Assembly: GCF_029784155.1 (NCBI RefSeq)
Contig: NC_073693.1
Coordinates: 333,152,009 to 333,216,008 of the forward strand
DNA: 64,000 nucleotides
Source: Uranotaenia lowii
Taxonomy: Eukaryota > Arthropoda > Insecta > Diptera > Culicidae
Reading direction: 5' to 3'
Of this stretch, positions 31,201 through 44,235 are shown one piece after another. The position numbers and the translations under genes are program-made. The notes under the pieces are model-generated. The model saw nothing but the letters and a program-made list of their open reading frames with translations, searched no databases and was not told where the DNA came from. Position 1 is the stretch's first letter. The number at the start of each line of letters is the position of its first letter.

Positions 31201-34200
31201 TGTCATTTTTGTCATTTTTGTCATTTTTGTCATTTTTGTCATTTTTGTCATTTTTGTCATTTTTGTCATTTTTGTCATTTTTGTCATTTTTGTCATTTTT
31301 GTCATTTTTGTCATTTTTGTCATTTTTGTCATTTTTGTCATTTTTGTCATTTTTGTCATTTTTGTCATTTTTGTCATTTTTGTCATTTTTGTCATTTTTG
31401 TCATTTTTGTCATTTTTGTCATTTTTGTCATTTTTGTCATTTTTGTCATTTTTGTCATTTTTGTCATTTTTGTCATTTTTGTCATTTTTGTCATTTTTGT
31501 CATTTTTGTCATTTTTGTCATTTTTGTCATTTTTGTCATTTTTGTCATTTTTGTCATTTTTGTCATTTTTGTCATTTTTGTCATTTTTGTCATTTTTGTC
31601 ATTTTTGTCATTTTTGTCATTTTTGTCATTTTTGTCATTTTTGTCATTTTTGTCATTTTTGTCATTTTTGTCATTTTTGTCATTTTTGTCATTTTTGTCA
31701 TTTTTGTCATTTTTGTCATTTTTGTCATTTTTGTCATTTTTGTCATTTTTGTCATTTTTGTCATTTTTGTCATTTTTGTCATTTTTGTCATTTTTGTCAT
31801 TTTTGTCATTTTTGTCATTTTTGTCATTTTTGTCATTTTTGTCATTTTTGTCATTTTTGTCATTTTTGTCATTTTTGTCATTTTTGTCATTTTTGTCATT
31901 TTTGTCATTTTTGTCATTTTTGTCATTTTTGTCATTTTTGTCATTTTTGTCATTTTTGTCATTTTTGTCATTTTTGTCATTTTTGTCATTTTTGTCATTT
32001 TTGTCATTTTTGTCATTTTTGTCATTTTTGTCATTTTTGTCATTTTTGTCATTTTTGTCATTTTTGTCATTTTTGTCATTTTTGTCATTTTTGTCATTTT
32101 TGTCATTTTTGTCATTTTTGTCATTTTTGTCATTTTTGTCATTTTTGTCATTTTTGTCATTTTTGTCATTTTTGTCATTTTTGTCATTTTTGTCATTTTT
32201 GTCATTTTTGTCATTTTTGTCATTTTTGTCATTTTTGTCATTTTTGTCATTTTTGTCATTTTTGTCATTTTTGTCATTTTTGTCATTTTTGTCATTTTTG
32301 TCATTTTTGTCATTTTTGTCATTTTTGTCATTTTTGTCATTTTTGTCATTTTTGTCATTTTTGTCATTTTTGTCATTTTTGTCATTTTTGTCATTTTTGT
32401 CATTTTTGTCATTTTTGTCATTTTTGTCATTTTTGTCATTTTTGTCATTTTTGTCATTTTTGTCATTTTTGTCATTTTTGTCATTTTTGTCATTTTTGTC
32501 ATTTTTGTCATTTTTGTCATTTTTGTCATTTTTGTCATTTTTGTCATTTTTGTCATTTTTGTCATTTTTGTCATTTTTGTCATTTTTGTCATTTTTGTCA
32601 TTTTTGTCATTTTTGTCATTTTTGTCATTTTTGTCATTTTTGTCATTTTTGTCATTTTTGTCATTTTTGTCATTTTTGTCATTTTTGTCATTTTTGTCAT
32701 TTTTGTCATTTTGTCATTTTTGTCATTTTTGTCATTTTTGTCATTTTTGTCATTTTTGTCATTTTTGTCATTTTTGTCATTTTTGTCATTTTTGTCATTT
32801 TTGTCATTTTTGTCATTTTTGTCATTTTTGTCATTTTTGTCATTTTTGTCATTTTTGTCATTTTTGTCATTTTTGTCATTTTTGTCATTTTTGTCATTTT
32901 TGTCATTTTTGTCATTTTTGTCATTTTTGTCATTTTTGTCATTTTTGTCATTTTTGTCATTTTTGTCATTTTTGTCATTTTTGTCATTTTTGTCATTTTT
33001 GTCATTTTTGTCATTTTTGTCATTTTTGTCATTTTTGTCATTTTTGTCATTTTTGTCATTTTTGTCATTTTTGTCATTTTTGTCATTTTTGTCATTTTTG
33101 TCATTTTTGTCATTTTTGTCATTTTTGTCATTTTTGTCATTTTTGTCATTTTTGTCATTTTTGTCATTTTTGTCATTTTTGTCATTTTTGTCATTTTTGT
33201 CATTTTTGTCATTTTTGTCATTTTTGTCATTTTTGTCATTTTTGTCATTTTTGTCATTTTTGTCATTTTTGTCATTTTTGTCATTTTTGTCATTTTTGTC
33301 ATTTTTGTCATTTTTGTCATTTTTGTCATTTTTGTCATTTTTGTCATTTTTGTCATTTTTGTCATTTTTGTCGTTTTTTGTCATTTTTGTCATTTTTGTC
33401 ATTTTTGTCATTTTTGTTATTTTTGTCATTTTTGTCATTTTTGTCATTTTTGTCATTTTTGTCATTTTTGTCATTTTTGTCATTTTTGTCATTTTTGTCA
33501 TTTTTGTCATTTTTGTCATTTTTGTCATTTTTGTCATTTTTGTAATTTTTGTCATTTTTGTAGTTTCTGTCATTTTTGGAATTTTTTATTTTTTGTCATT
33601 TTTGTCATTTTTCTTATTTTTATCATTTGTCATTTTTGTCATTTTTGTCATTTTTGTCATTTTTGTCATGTTTGTCATTTTTGCCATTTTTGTCATTTTT
33701 GTCATTTTTGTCATTTTTGTCATTTTTGTCATTTTTGTCATTTTTGTCATTTTTGTCATTTTTGTCATTTTTGTCATTTTTGTCATTTTTGTCATTTTTG
33801 TCATTTTTGTCATTTTTGTCATTTTTGTCATTTTTGTCATTTTTGTCATTTTTGTCATTTTTGTCATTTTTGTCATTTTTGTCATTTTTTGTCATTTTTG
33901 TCATTTTTGTCATTTTTGTCATTTTTGTCATTTTTGTTATTTTTGTCATTTTTGTCATTTTTGTCATTTTTGTCATTTTTGTCATTTTTGTCATTTTTGT
34001 CATTTTTGTCATTTTTGTCATTTTTGTCATTTTTGTCATTTTTGTCATTTCTGTCATTTCTGTCATTTCTGTCATTTTTGTCATTTTTGTCATTTTTGTC
34101 ATTTTTGTCATTTTTGTCATTTTTGTCATTTTTGTCATTTTTGTCATTTTTGTCATTTTTGTCATTTTTGTCATTTTTGTCATTTTTGTCATTTTTGTCA

Positions 34201-35458
34201 TTTTTGTCATTTTTGTCATTTTTGTCATTTTTGTCATTTTTGTCATTTTTGTCATTTCTGTCATTTTTGTCATTTTTGTCATTTTTGTCATTTTTGTCAT
34301 TTTTGTCATTTTTGTCATTTTTGTCATTTTTGTCATTTTTGTCATTTTTGTCATTTTTGTCATTTTTGTCATTTTTGTCATTTTTGTCATTTTTGTCATT
34401 TTTGTCATTTTTGTCATTTTTGTCATTTTTGTCATTTTTGTCATTTTTGTCATTTTTGTCATTTTTGTCATTTTTGTCATTTTTGTCATTTTTGTCATTT
34501 TTGTCATTTTTGTCATTTTTGTCATTTTTGTCATTTTTGTCATTTTTGTCATTTTTGTCATTTTTGTCATTTTTGTCATTTTTGTCATTTTTGTCATTTT
34601 TGTCATTTTTGTCATTTTTGTCATTTTTGTCATTTTTGTCATTTTTGTCATTTTTGTCATTTTTGTCATTTTTGTCATTTTTGTCATTTTTGTCATTTTT
34701 GTCATTTTTGTCATTTTTGTCATTTTTGTCATTTTTGTCATTTTTGTCATTTTTGTCATTTTTGTCATTTTTGTCATTTTTGTCATTTTTGTCATTTTTG
34801 TCATTTTTGTCATTTTTGTCATTTTTGTCATTTTTGTCATTTTTGTCATTTTTGTCATTTTTGTCATTTTTGTCATTTTTGTCATTTTTGTCATTTTTGT
34901 CATTTTTGTCATTTTTGTCATTTTTGTCATTTTTGTCATTTTTGTCATTTTTGTCATTTTTGTCATTTTTGTCATTTTTGTCATTTTTGTCATTTTTGTC
35001 ATTTTTGTCATTTTTGTCATTTTTGTCATTTTTGTCATTTTTGTCATTTTTGTCATTTTTGTCATTTTTGTCATTTTTGTCATTTTTGTCATTTTTGTCA
35101 TTTTTGTCATTTTTGTCATTTTTGTCATTTTTGTCATTTTTGTCATTTTTGTCATTTTTGTCATTTTTGTCATTTTTGTCATTTTTGTCATTTTTGTCAT
35201 TTTTGTCATTTTTGTCATTTTTGTCATTTTTGTCATTTTTGTCATTTTTGTCATTTTTGTCATTTTTGTCATTTTTGTCATTTTTGTCATTTTTGTCATT
35301 TTTGTCATTTTTGTCATTTTTGTCATTTTTGTCATTTTTGTCATTTTTGTCATTTTTGTCATTTTTGTCATTTTTGTCATTTTTGTCATTTTTGTCATTT
35401 TTGTCATTTTTGTCATTTTTGTCATTTTTGTCATTTTTGTCATTTTTGTCATTTTTGT
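28250..35458 (+). repeat. 9-bp satellite GTCATTTTT, ~7.1 kb
   Basis: About 790 head-to-tail units. The left edge (28250-28330) is degenerate (GTAATTTTT, GTAAATTTT), whereas the interior is almost perfect. One-base deletions (TCATTTTGTC) at about 29485, 30018, 30376, 30448, 30570, 30712, 30776 and 32710, and one insertion near 29800, break the register. A decayed patch lies at 33370-33660, and GTCATTTCT occurs three times in a row near 34050. Nine is a multiple of three and the unit has no stop in five of six frames, so reading frames of up to about 2,000 codons arise by chance. None is a gene. Confidence 0.95.
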
Positions 35459-36149
35459 GCGTTTTAAAGTTGAAGATTTTGTCAGTTAAGATAGTTGAGA
35501 CAGATTTTTTATTATTCAAAATTTTGGAAGTTTTATAGATTTCATTCTCTTTTGGATTGTTTTTTTTTTCGCTTTTTGCATAGTTTTTTATTTTGTTTTC
35601 TTCGTTTTTTTTGTCATACTTGTTATTTTTATTTGCTTATGGAGTTTTCAACGCATTGAATATGTCTTTTCCTTTTTGGAAAATTTCAAACTGCAAGACG
35701 ACCAAGTACGACAATTTATTCTAAAGGAAAATTTATCACAAAGTTTTGAACAAATTGCTTTAATCCAGTCCGGGTGCGGAAGTCAATCATTTACTTTTTG
35801 CAGCACTAGCCCCCTTGCACAGTTTCAGCCATTTTCTACAACCGTCAAAAAGTGGAACAAAATGCTATAAATCGCATTAAGTTTGGCCCCCTCCAGAGGT
35901 ATTTTCGACCCACTCACTCGGACTCGGTTTTGTTGAATGAATTCTCCAGGTTATGAAAGTGGGCAAAGAAAAGGTGGGGCTGCCAATTTCCGACTTTCCA
36001 AGGGGCAGGTGGTTAGAAAACTTGGCGGCGCACTCCATTTTCCAGTCACATAATCCAATTATTAATCTTGAAATCCACTTGCAAAACGTTTCAATTATAT
36101 CAACTTGGAGGCGAACAAAAGCCGTCTTCCGGTTGCTGGAGCATTTCCT
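35459..36149 (+). repeat. 691-bp satellite flank, inverted copy at 58670-59360
   Basis: Unique-looking sequence from the end of the satellite to the gap. Its exact reverse complement, with no net length difference, lies at 58670-59360. Two small open frames here (35676-35870 and 35953 onward) have identical partners there. No protein motif. The duplication ends precisely at the gap, which points to an assembly overlap. Confidence 0.9.
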
Positions 36150-36649
36150 NNNNNNNNNNNNNNNNNNNNNNNNNNNNNNNNNNNNNNNNNNNNNNNNNNN
36201 NNNNNNNNNNNNNNNNNNNNNNNNNNNNNNNNNNNNNNNNNNNNNNNNNNNNNNNNNNNNNNNNNNNNNNNNNNNNNNNNNNNNNNNNNNNNNNNNNNNN
36301 NNNNNNNNNNNNNNNNNNNNNNNNNNNNNNNNNNNNNNNNNNNNNNNNNNNNNNNNNNNNNNNNNNNNNNNNNNNNNNNNNNNNNNNNNNNNNNNNNNNN
36401 NNNNNNNNNNNNNNNNNNNNNNNNNNNNNNNNNNNNNNNNNNNNNNNNNNNNNNNNNNNNNNNNNNNNNNNNNNNNNNNNNNNNNNNNNNNNNNNNNNNN
36501 NNNNNNNNNNNNNNNNNNNNNNNNNNNNNNNNNNNNNNNNNNNNNNNNNNNNNNNNNNNNNNNNNNNNNNNNNNNNNNNNNNNNNNNNNNNNNNNNNNNN
36601 NNNNNNNNNNNNNNNNNNNNNNNNNNNNNNNNNNNNNNNNNNNNNNNNN
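36150..36649. other. Assembly gap of exactly 500 N
   Basis: A round 500-N run, the same size as the gap at 62989-63488, so probably a fixed-length scaffolding gap of unknown true size. Any reading frame crossing it is meaningless. Confidence 0.98.
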
Positions 36650-37687
36650 GAAAAACAGAACGACGACGCAAAATTGGTTTCAGTATAGGTAAAGTACTGA
36701 AACACGTCAGAACGATAGGAAAATGCACAACCTTCCGGAGTAATTTTATTAGCTCTCGAGGCTTGGAAACGATACTTCCGGTCTCAGCTTCTCGATACTC
36801 ACAGCCGTGCACACATTCACCTACACACATTTTCAAAAAGGTAAATAAATGAAATTTTGTTTTGCCATCAGAGTGAGGCTTTTCCACTCACGAGTGTCTC
36901 TCGGTTCAAGGGTAGGTACTTGACAGTCAGAGATTCTAAGCGGAAGGGAAGCGCTAAGTCTCCTCATTCATCCCCCCATTCCGTTCTCCTGGTTTCACCG
37001 GAAGTTGAGCTCAGTTTTAGTCCGGAGTTGAGTACATCAGCTCCAGTTCCGAGAATGGCGGCTAGGCTGACTGGGGTGACTAAAAGTGTCGGTCTCTCCT
37101 GTTTGCTCGATCGGATGACCTGCCCGGAATACCTAATGAAGTGTGGCACATTCAGGCTTCGTCGTTTGAAGTTGTGTGTGGTTTTCGTTCGAACCTCCCC
37201 AAACTTTGAGGAGAGAGTATTCCCCCTTTCCAAAATAGAAGCGAGGAATATGGCCCAGCATCTAATTTCGGATGCATAAACCGAAATTTCATCGATTAAA
37301 ACCTCGACCGAAAAGGAGACTCACTTTTGTTTGCTAATTGAAGCCAAATGTATTTACACTTTAATTACATTTTGCCTGGATCTGCTTTGCCAGCAGCCTC
37401 CCCCAAACTGGTTGGGGAATTGCCCTTCATTTTCTGGAGCAGAGTTTTCGAGCGACTGATGTGAATGATTGGAGACTCTCGCTGGTGGTAAATTGGTTCG
37501 GCGCTGATAATGATCTTATTTACATAATACTTGACGGTGTTTCGTAACATTTTCCAGTCAAGAGAATTTCTATTAAAAGATGGAAATTTAAATGAAAAAC
37601 AAAGGAATAGACCATTCATCTTTTTTCTGAACTAAAAATGAACAGACCTGTAAAAGTTTTCTTGAAATAACGCTAAAAATTATGATT
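36650..37687. other. Non-coding stretch of balanced composition
   Basis: The frame at 36857-37279 (140 codons, plus) and its shadow on the minus strand show no domain. Nothing else is recognisable. Possible unique host DNA. Confidence 0.45.
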
Positions 37688-39312
37688 TTGAAAATGACAA
37701 AAATGACAAAAATGACAAAAATGATAAAAATGACAAAAATGACAAAAATGACAAAAATAACAAAAATGACAAAAATGACAAAAATGACAAAAATGACAAA
37801 AATGACAAAAATGACAAAAATGACAAAAATGACCAAAATGACAAAAATGACAAAAATGACAAAAATGACAAAAATGACAAAAATGACAAAAATGACAAAA
37901 ATGACAAAAATGACAAAAATGACAAAAATGACAAAAATGACAAAAATGACAAAAATGACAAAAATGACAAAAATGACAAAAATGACAAAAATGACAAAAA
38001 ATGACAAAAATGACAAAAATGACAAAAATGACAAAAATGACAAAAATGACAAAACTGACAAAAATGACAAAAATGACAAAAATGACAAAAATGACAAAAA
38101 TGACAAAAATGACAAAAATGACAAAAATGACAAAAATGACAAAAATGACAAAAATGACAAAAATGACAAAAATGACAAAAATGACAAAAATGACAAAAAT
38201 GACAAAAATGACAAAAATGACAAAAATGACAAAAATGACAAAAATGACAAAAATGACAAAAATGACAAAAATGACAAAAATGACAAAAATGACAAAAATG
38301 ACAAAAATGACAAAAATGACAAAAATGACAAAAATGACAAAAATGACAAAAATGACAAAAAATGACAAAAATGACAAAAATGACAAAAATGACAAAAATG
38401 ACAAAAATGACAAAAATGACAAAAATGACAAAAATGACAAAAATGACAAAAAATGACAAAAATGACAAAAATGACAAAAATGACAAAAATGACAAAAATG
38501 ACAAAAATGACAAAAATGACAAAACTGACAAAAATGACAAAAATGACAAAAATGACAAAAATGACAAAAATGACAAAAATGACAAAAATGACAAAAATGA
38601 CAAAAATGACAAAAATGACAAAAATGACAAAAATGACAAAAATGACAAAAATGACAAAAATGACAAAAATGACAAAAATGACAAAAATGACAAAAATGAC
38701 AAAAATGACAAAAATGACAAAAATGACAAAAATGACAAAAATGACAAAAATGACAAAAATGACAAAAATGACAAAAATGACAAAAATGACAAAAATGACA
38801 AAAATGACAAAAATGACAAAAATGACAAAAAAGACAAAAATGACAAAAATGACAAAAATGACAAAAATGACAAAAATGACAAAAATGACAAAAATGACAA
38901 AAATGACAAAAATGACAAAAATGACAAAAATGACAAAAATGACAAAAATGACAAAAATGACAAAAATGACAAAAATGACAAAAATGACAAAAATGACAAA
39001 AATGACAAAAATGACAAAAATGACAAAAATGACAAAAATGACAAAAATGACAAAAATGACAAAAATGACAAAAATGACAAAAATGACAAAAATGACAAAA
39101 ATGACAAAAATGACAAAAATGACAAAAATGACAAAAATGACAAAAATGACAAAAATGACAAAAATAACAAAAATTACAAAAATTACAAAAATTACAAAAA
39201 TTACAAAAATTACAAAAATTACAAAAATTACAAAAATTACAAAAATTACAAAAATTACAAAAATTACAAAAATTACAAAAATAACAAAAATGACAAAAAT
39301 GACACAAACAAT
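37688..39312 (-). repeat. 9-bp satellite, opposite strand, ~1.6 kb
   Basis: About 180 units reading GACAAAAAT on the plus strand. Rare variants such as AAAACTGAC recur (38050 and 38521), each not far after a one-base insertion (37997 and 38449), suggesting an internal segmental duplication of about 460 bp. The right edge changes to another variant at 39171. Confidence 0.95.
39171..39278 (-). repeat. Homogenised variant block (ATTACAAAA)n
   Basis: Twelve consecutive units carry the same C-to-T change relative to the main unit (TTACAAAAA in place of TGACAAAAA). The same variant is scattered at the left edge of the 28250 array. A block of identical variants marks a local amplification. Confidence 0.85.
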
Positions 39313-41249
39313 AAAAATTATTTAAAAATATCATTTTGAAATGAAAAAAATTTGTTTTTTGTAATGTTTATGTTGACAACGTAAGTTTCTGTGGTGGAAT
39401 AAAGAAATCGTTTATTTCTTTCTTCGTCTAGTCGTCATAAGATAATCTATTTCAGTAGCGATTGCTTTTTGTCGATGACTACCTCCCATATTCCCTAGCC
39501 TGGAAAGTCCTCATTTCTCAAGGAGTACTTTGGTACTTCTACTCAAAATTTCTGGCAACATTTTTGTGTTACTACAAATCTCACTTGAATACTTTTGATT
39601 TACCGTGTGATTATGTAAACATTTGAACTGTCAGCAATTATCAATTGCGAATTGCCCAAAGCATATGGCGAACCAAAACAAACAAACTTACTAAACTGTC
39701 TCAAAACAATTTAAGGCTGTAAGGAAAGTTCAAAGGAAAAATCTTTTAAACTCGTCATACATTTATTTAGCGACAGCAAACATTGTTACAACTTTCATCT
39801 GTTCATAACCCATAACAATTAATTTCCAAGAAGCCTCTCGTTGACGACATTGGCCCAGGAAGGCAAGCAGTCAGCGGGAAGTCGTACAAACAATTCCAGA
39901 AAACAATTGCAAAAACACTGCAAAAGTACCATGAAATGGAAGAAGTTTTCTTTTGTGTTGAATGCTCGAGAAAAAGACTCCTTGAATGGTGCTGTTCACA
40001 TGTTGTTGTTACGCGGGGCAGGAAGTTTCCGTAGCATGTCATTTGGTTGTCGAGCTAGAAAGAGATAGAGAGAGAAAAAGCGCGCCAAGAGGCACTTTAG
40101 GCTGCCCCCATCCGGGAATCGTGTCCGTGCAACTGAAAACCTCAGAAGCGGCGTTTTGAGTCTCCGGTTACCTACCCGGGGTCGGGGTTTTTTTTTCAAG
40201 TTTTCGCGTGAGAATCACACGTGACACGCCGGCTCATTCTCTTACCCTCCCCCGACAAAAATTAAAAAAAGGACAAAACCCGGCGCGCGTAAAAGCTAGG
40301 TTTTCTCATTTTTCCTGTTATTAGCACAAACACGAAACCAGAACCTTTCGTCAGAAATCGTTCCTTTTGATGCGGAATGGCTGCGTATCGCCCGGGAAGA
40401 CAGAAAAGCCCACCCCCGCCTATCCGCCGATTGAAGCTTGGGATGAGCAGAAAAGCGAAAGGGCGTTAAGTGAGTCATCATCATAAACATCACGTTCTGG
40501 AGGGGTTGAACTTGTGTGCTTTCCCCAGGCAGGATTCAAGCTTCAGCTGTCTTCAGCTTACCGACCGCAGTCATTCGCTATGCATTCTTCATTTTAGCGG
40601 TGGCAGCGGCGCCGTTGCAGAATAAAGTGGAAGCTGTGTGAAGTGACTCTTTGATCATGGAAGCCAGAATCAGGCCCAGGCTCAGGTATGGATGGCATGA
40701 TGAACCTCGCCTAGTTCAAGCTACCAGAACAAACCGGAACAACGGCTTGCGTAGGAGGGCTTTTTCCTTACTTGATTCTGTTGCCGGTGAATGAAGTCTA
40801 CCTGTTAGTATCATGAAAGAAAAATGTAATAATTTCATGATAAGGAAAATTACACGGTAGCAATTTTGCGTCGAGTGTTGATGCTTCAGTCAAAGGAACT
40901 TAAGGAAAGGCAAATGTTGAACTACCTATTATTGGAAAAGCTGCAAAGTGACTTTCATCGACATTGCCATTGCATTGGTCTGGTTGAAGCTTAGTTCATC
41001 TTTAATCTGGATGCAATAAAACGAGTCTATCTTGGAGCTATGTAAACGAAATAAAAATGTTATGTACTCAAAATGTAGGTCTTTAAAGGAAAAATAACAG
41101 AAAAAAATATTCCGATGTGGTTTTGATGAAACATCTAACTTTTCGTCGAATACCACTCATCATAGTTTGGACACCCAGTTCGCTGACCTCAGCGGAAATT
41201 TCGTTCCACCATCTCCATCTCTGTTGCATCCCGAGTCGTCGGGGTGGGG
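39313..41249. other. Non-coding stretch
   Basis: Mixed composition. 40030-40075 is rich in GAGA repeats, and 40180-40270 is moderately GC-rich. Short frames at 39803-40042 and 39841-40068 overlap on opposite strands and show no motif. No promoter can be assigned. Confidence 0.45.
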
Positions 41250-41969
41250 GGGTCTTCTGAAGGGTCTTCTGAAGGGTCTTCTGAAGGGTCTTCTGAAGGG
41301 TCTTCTGAAGGATCTTCTGAAGGGTCTTCTGAAGGGTCTTCTGAAGGGTCTTCTGAAGGGTCTTCTGAAGGGTCTTCTGAAGGGTCTTCTGAAGGGTCTT
41401 CTGAAGGGTCTTCTGAAGGGTCTTCTGAAGGGTCTTCTGAAGGGTCTTCTGAAGGGTCTTCTGAAGGGTCTTCTGAAGGGTCTTCTGAAGGGTCTTCTGA
41501 AGGGTCTTCTGAAGGGTCTTCTGAAGGGTCTTCTGAAGGGTCTTCTGAAGGGTCTTCTGAAGGGTCTTCTGAAGGGTCTTCTGAAGGGTCTTCTGAAGGG
41601 TCTTCTGAAGGGTCTTCTGAAGGGTCTTCTGAAGGGTCTTCTGAAGGGTCTTCTGAAGGGTCTTCTGAAGGGTCTTCTGAAGGGTCTTCTGAAGGGTCTT
41701 CTGAAGGGTCTTCTGAAGGGTCTTCTGAAGGGTCTTCTGAAGGGTCTTCTGAAGGGTCTTCTGAAGGGTCTTCTGAAGGGTCTTCTGAAGGGTCTTCTGA
41801 AGGGTCTTCTGAAGGGTCTTCTGAAGGGTCTTCTGAAGGGTCTTCTGAAGGGTCTTCTGAAGGGTCTTCTGAAGGGTCTTCTGAAGGGTCTTCTGAAGGG
41901 TCTTCTGAAGGGTCTTCTGAAGGGTCTTCTGAAGGGTCTTCTGAAGGGTCTTCTGAAGGGTCTTCTGAA
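41250..41969 (+). repeat. 12-bp minisatellite GGGTCTTCTGAA, exactly 60 units
   Basis: Sixty head-to-tail units fill 720 bp exactly, with a single change (GGATCTTCTGAA, unit 6, base 41312). Each unit contains the near-palindrome CTTC-T-GAAG. Four frames across both strands stay open (SSEG, LLKG, SEDP and RPFR repeats), each with a short non-repeat end, so an expressed repeat protein cannot be ruled out from sequence alone. The near-perfect copies suggest a very recent expansion or strong homogenisation. Confidence 0.95.
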
Positions 41970-43696
41970 GGCGCTAAGTAGAAATAACAAGTTATAAAAA
42001 TTATTATGTTTTCGAAGATATTTATAGTCATGATTTAAACTACTACCATATTTCTTAGCAACCTTGAACATTTACCCCATGTTAATGGCCCATCTTTCCC
42101 TAAGGAACTAATCTTACGTGCAGCAATGCTTGCGAAATTAGTAAACATACTATGTAAGATCGTAACGCTTCACTGAATGACTTCTAGCACCTTCAGGGGC
42201 GTACAAAGGGTAAAGCTTAGGAAAGTCTCATCCAACTCATTTACGGTTAATGTCACTTGGGCATGAGGTAATTTTTTCCAACCCCCATCGTCTTCGTTGT
42301 TCTTGTACTTCAGTCCGTCTAAGTATCAATTGCACTCCCGGATATGTTTCAGAACAACAGCGAAACAACAACAGATCCGCTTACTACCTTCTCCTATAAG
42401 TCCCGACTCGAAGTTGACCTTTTCTTTTGCCCAGCAGCAGCCAGCTTTCCGGTACCGTTTTGTCCGTCATTAATTTTGTCAGTCCAACAATCGTTTTCGC
42501 CACCAGCCAGCAGCCGAGCCAATGTGGAAAGATGCCACTCAAATTAACCGGCCTCTCCCCGTTCATTTGTTCCGTTTCATTCCCGTCTCAATAAAATGTT
42601 CCGGAAATTGCAAACGTCCTTTGCTCCGTTCTTCTCGATGCCAGATGGTTTTTTTTTGCTTTCGAAAGACCACGACGACGACGACGGTTGACAATTGTTA
42701 GCAGGAGGAAATGAAGACCATGAGCCAAATTAGATGAATCATCATTAACCCCAAGCCGGAGGGTTGTCATCGCCCCAGCTGGTTGTCCTAGGACCTAGGG
42801 CGTCAAACGAAGGGCGAGAAAGGCCGTTGATGGTCGAATTCGATGACACTCGGGGAGCCATATATTAGGGACAGTAAGCCAAAGGACCAGCTAGCCGTTG
42901 TCGTTTTCGTCATCAAACAAACAACATCATCTAGCATTCTGTTTGGCCGCTCGTTGATGATACGCTTAACGAGATCCGGACCAGATGGTGCGTGGCAACC
43001 CCATGGATCAGGATGATGGTGATGGCAAGGGTTGAAATCGGGTGGCAGGGAATGGAACAGAGCATAAACGTGATCTCCCTGAGTGAACATCGTCGTCGTC
43101 GTCGTCTGCTTGACATTGAGACCCCCAGCAGCTACTAGAACACCGTCCGTCGTCCTTCAAAAGGTTGGATTCGTCGGTTGGTTACGTAAAAATTTTCACT
43201 CGAAAAGGAGGGATGAAGAACGAAGAGGGTTGGGCAACAAGGCACTCATTAAAAAGAACAAAACTGGGTACGTGACGAATGTAGCAATTTGTACTCGGTG
43301 CCGGCTTCGGAGTCTATCGGGGCCACTAGGTACGAGCTGGAGAGCTTGGGACAAACCGGACGGACTCAGGACTCATCATGGATGGAATGTGTGTTGTGAA
43401 TAATCGTTGACATAAGTTCAGTAGCGTGCAATGCATTCCTTGCAGTACCTAACTACATAGCTCCTAGTTTGTACGGGAACTGGAATGAAATATTACCAAG
43501 ACAGGGCACATCGTTCAGCTGAAAACAATGCGTGTACATCAAGGAAGACGATAACAAGGTCATGAATTGTCCCCGGTAAGTAGTGTTCTTGATAATGGAA
43601 GAAGAGTATACAAATTTGCGGCACGTTGTTATCGTTTGACGTCAAACGTCAAAGAGACCTGAGTTCTTTGTTTTTCAGATGTTAGAATATTCGTCC
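41970..43696. other. Non-coding stretch, GC-richer in the middle
   Basis: 42340-43420 has balanced composition with short overlapping frames and no recognised domain. There are small trinucleotide runs (CGACGACGACGACG near 42673; CGTCGTCGTCGTCGTC near 43088). GTTTGACGTCAAAC (43634-43647) is a perfect 14-bp palindrome containing a consensus CRE site, but no gene nearby gives it a role. Confidence 0.45.
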
Positions 43697-44090
43697 GTGA
43701 CAAAAATGACAGAAATGACAAAAATGACAAAAATGACAAAAATGACAAAAATGACTAAAATGACAAAAATGACAAAAATGACAAAAAAGACACAAAAGAT
43801 TAAAACTAAAAAAAAAATTAAAAAATGACAAAAAATACAAAATTAACAAATGTTACAAAAATAATATTAATTACAAAAATGAAAATAATTGCAAAATTAT
43901 AAAAGCATCATAAATAACAAAAGTTTCAAAAACTATAAAAGAGACAAAATAACAAAAATAACAAAAAAAAATTACGAATACTAAAAAAACAACAAAATTC
44001 AATAAATCATAAAACCAGCGGTGATTATCTGTTAACACAAAAACAACCAAAAATTTAAAAAAAAAATCACACAAAACAACGAAATTATGC
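43697..44090 (-). repeat. Short, decaying 9-bp satellite island
   Basis: About ten GACAAAAAT units (43699-43795) followed by 290 bp of increasingly diverged ACAAAA-rich text. This is a small satellite seed separate from the large arrays and on the same strand as the others of this contig. Confidence 0.75.
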
Positions 44091-44235
44091 ACAAACATAT
44101 TTTCCCACTAGATAGATGAAGAGTAGTCAAATAATTATCATATCGCACAGTCGGGATTTTCGAGCCAAAAAAGGTACCCAATTCAGGCAAGGACGTCTCG
44201 CTTGAAAAAACAACCATTCTTGATGTAAAAAACAC

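Noticed and set aside
28329..35538. Reading frames of up to about 2,000 codons on both strands through the satellite
   Set aside because: The 9-bp unit has no stop in five frames. The frames change identity at each one-base indel and have no non-repeat domain.
35877..36887. Frames of 195-336 codons spanning the first gap
   Set aside because: Most residues are undetermined and the real ends are short and motif-free.
43634..43647. CRE promoter element (TGACGTCA)
   Set aside because: A perfect palindrome, but with no gene nearby, so it is likely chance or part of a repeat.
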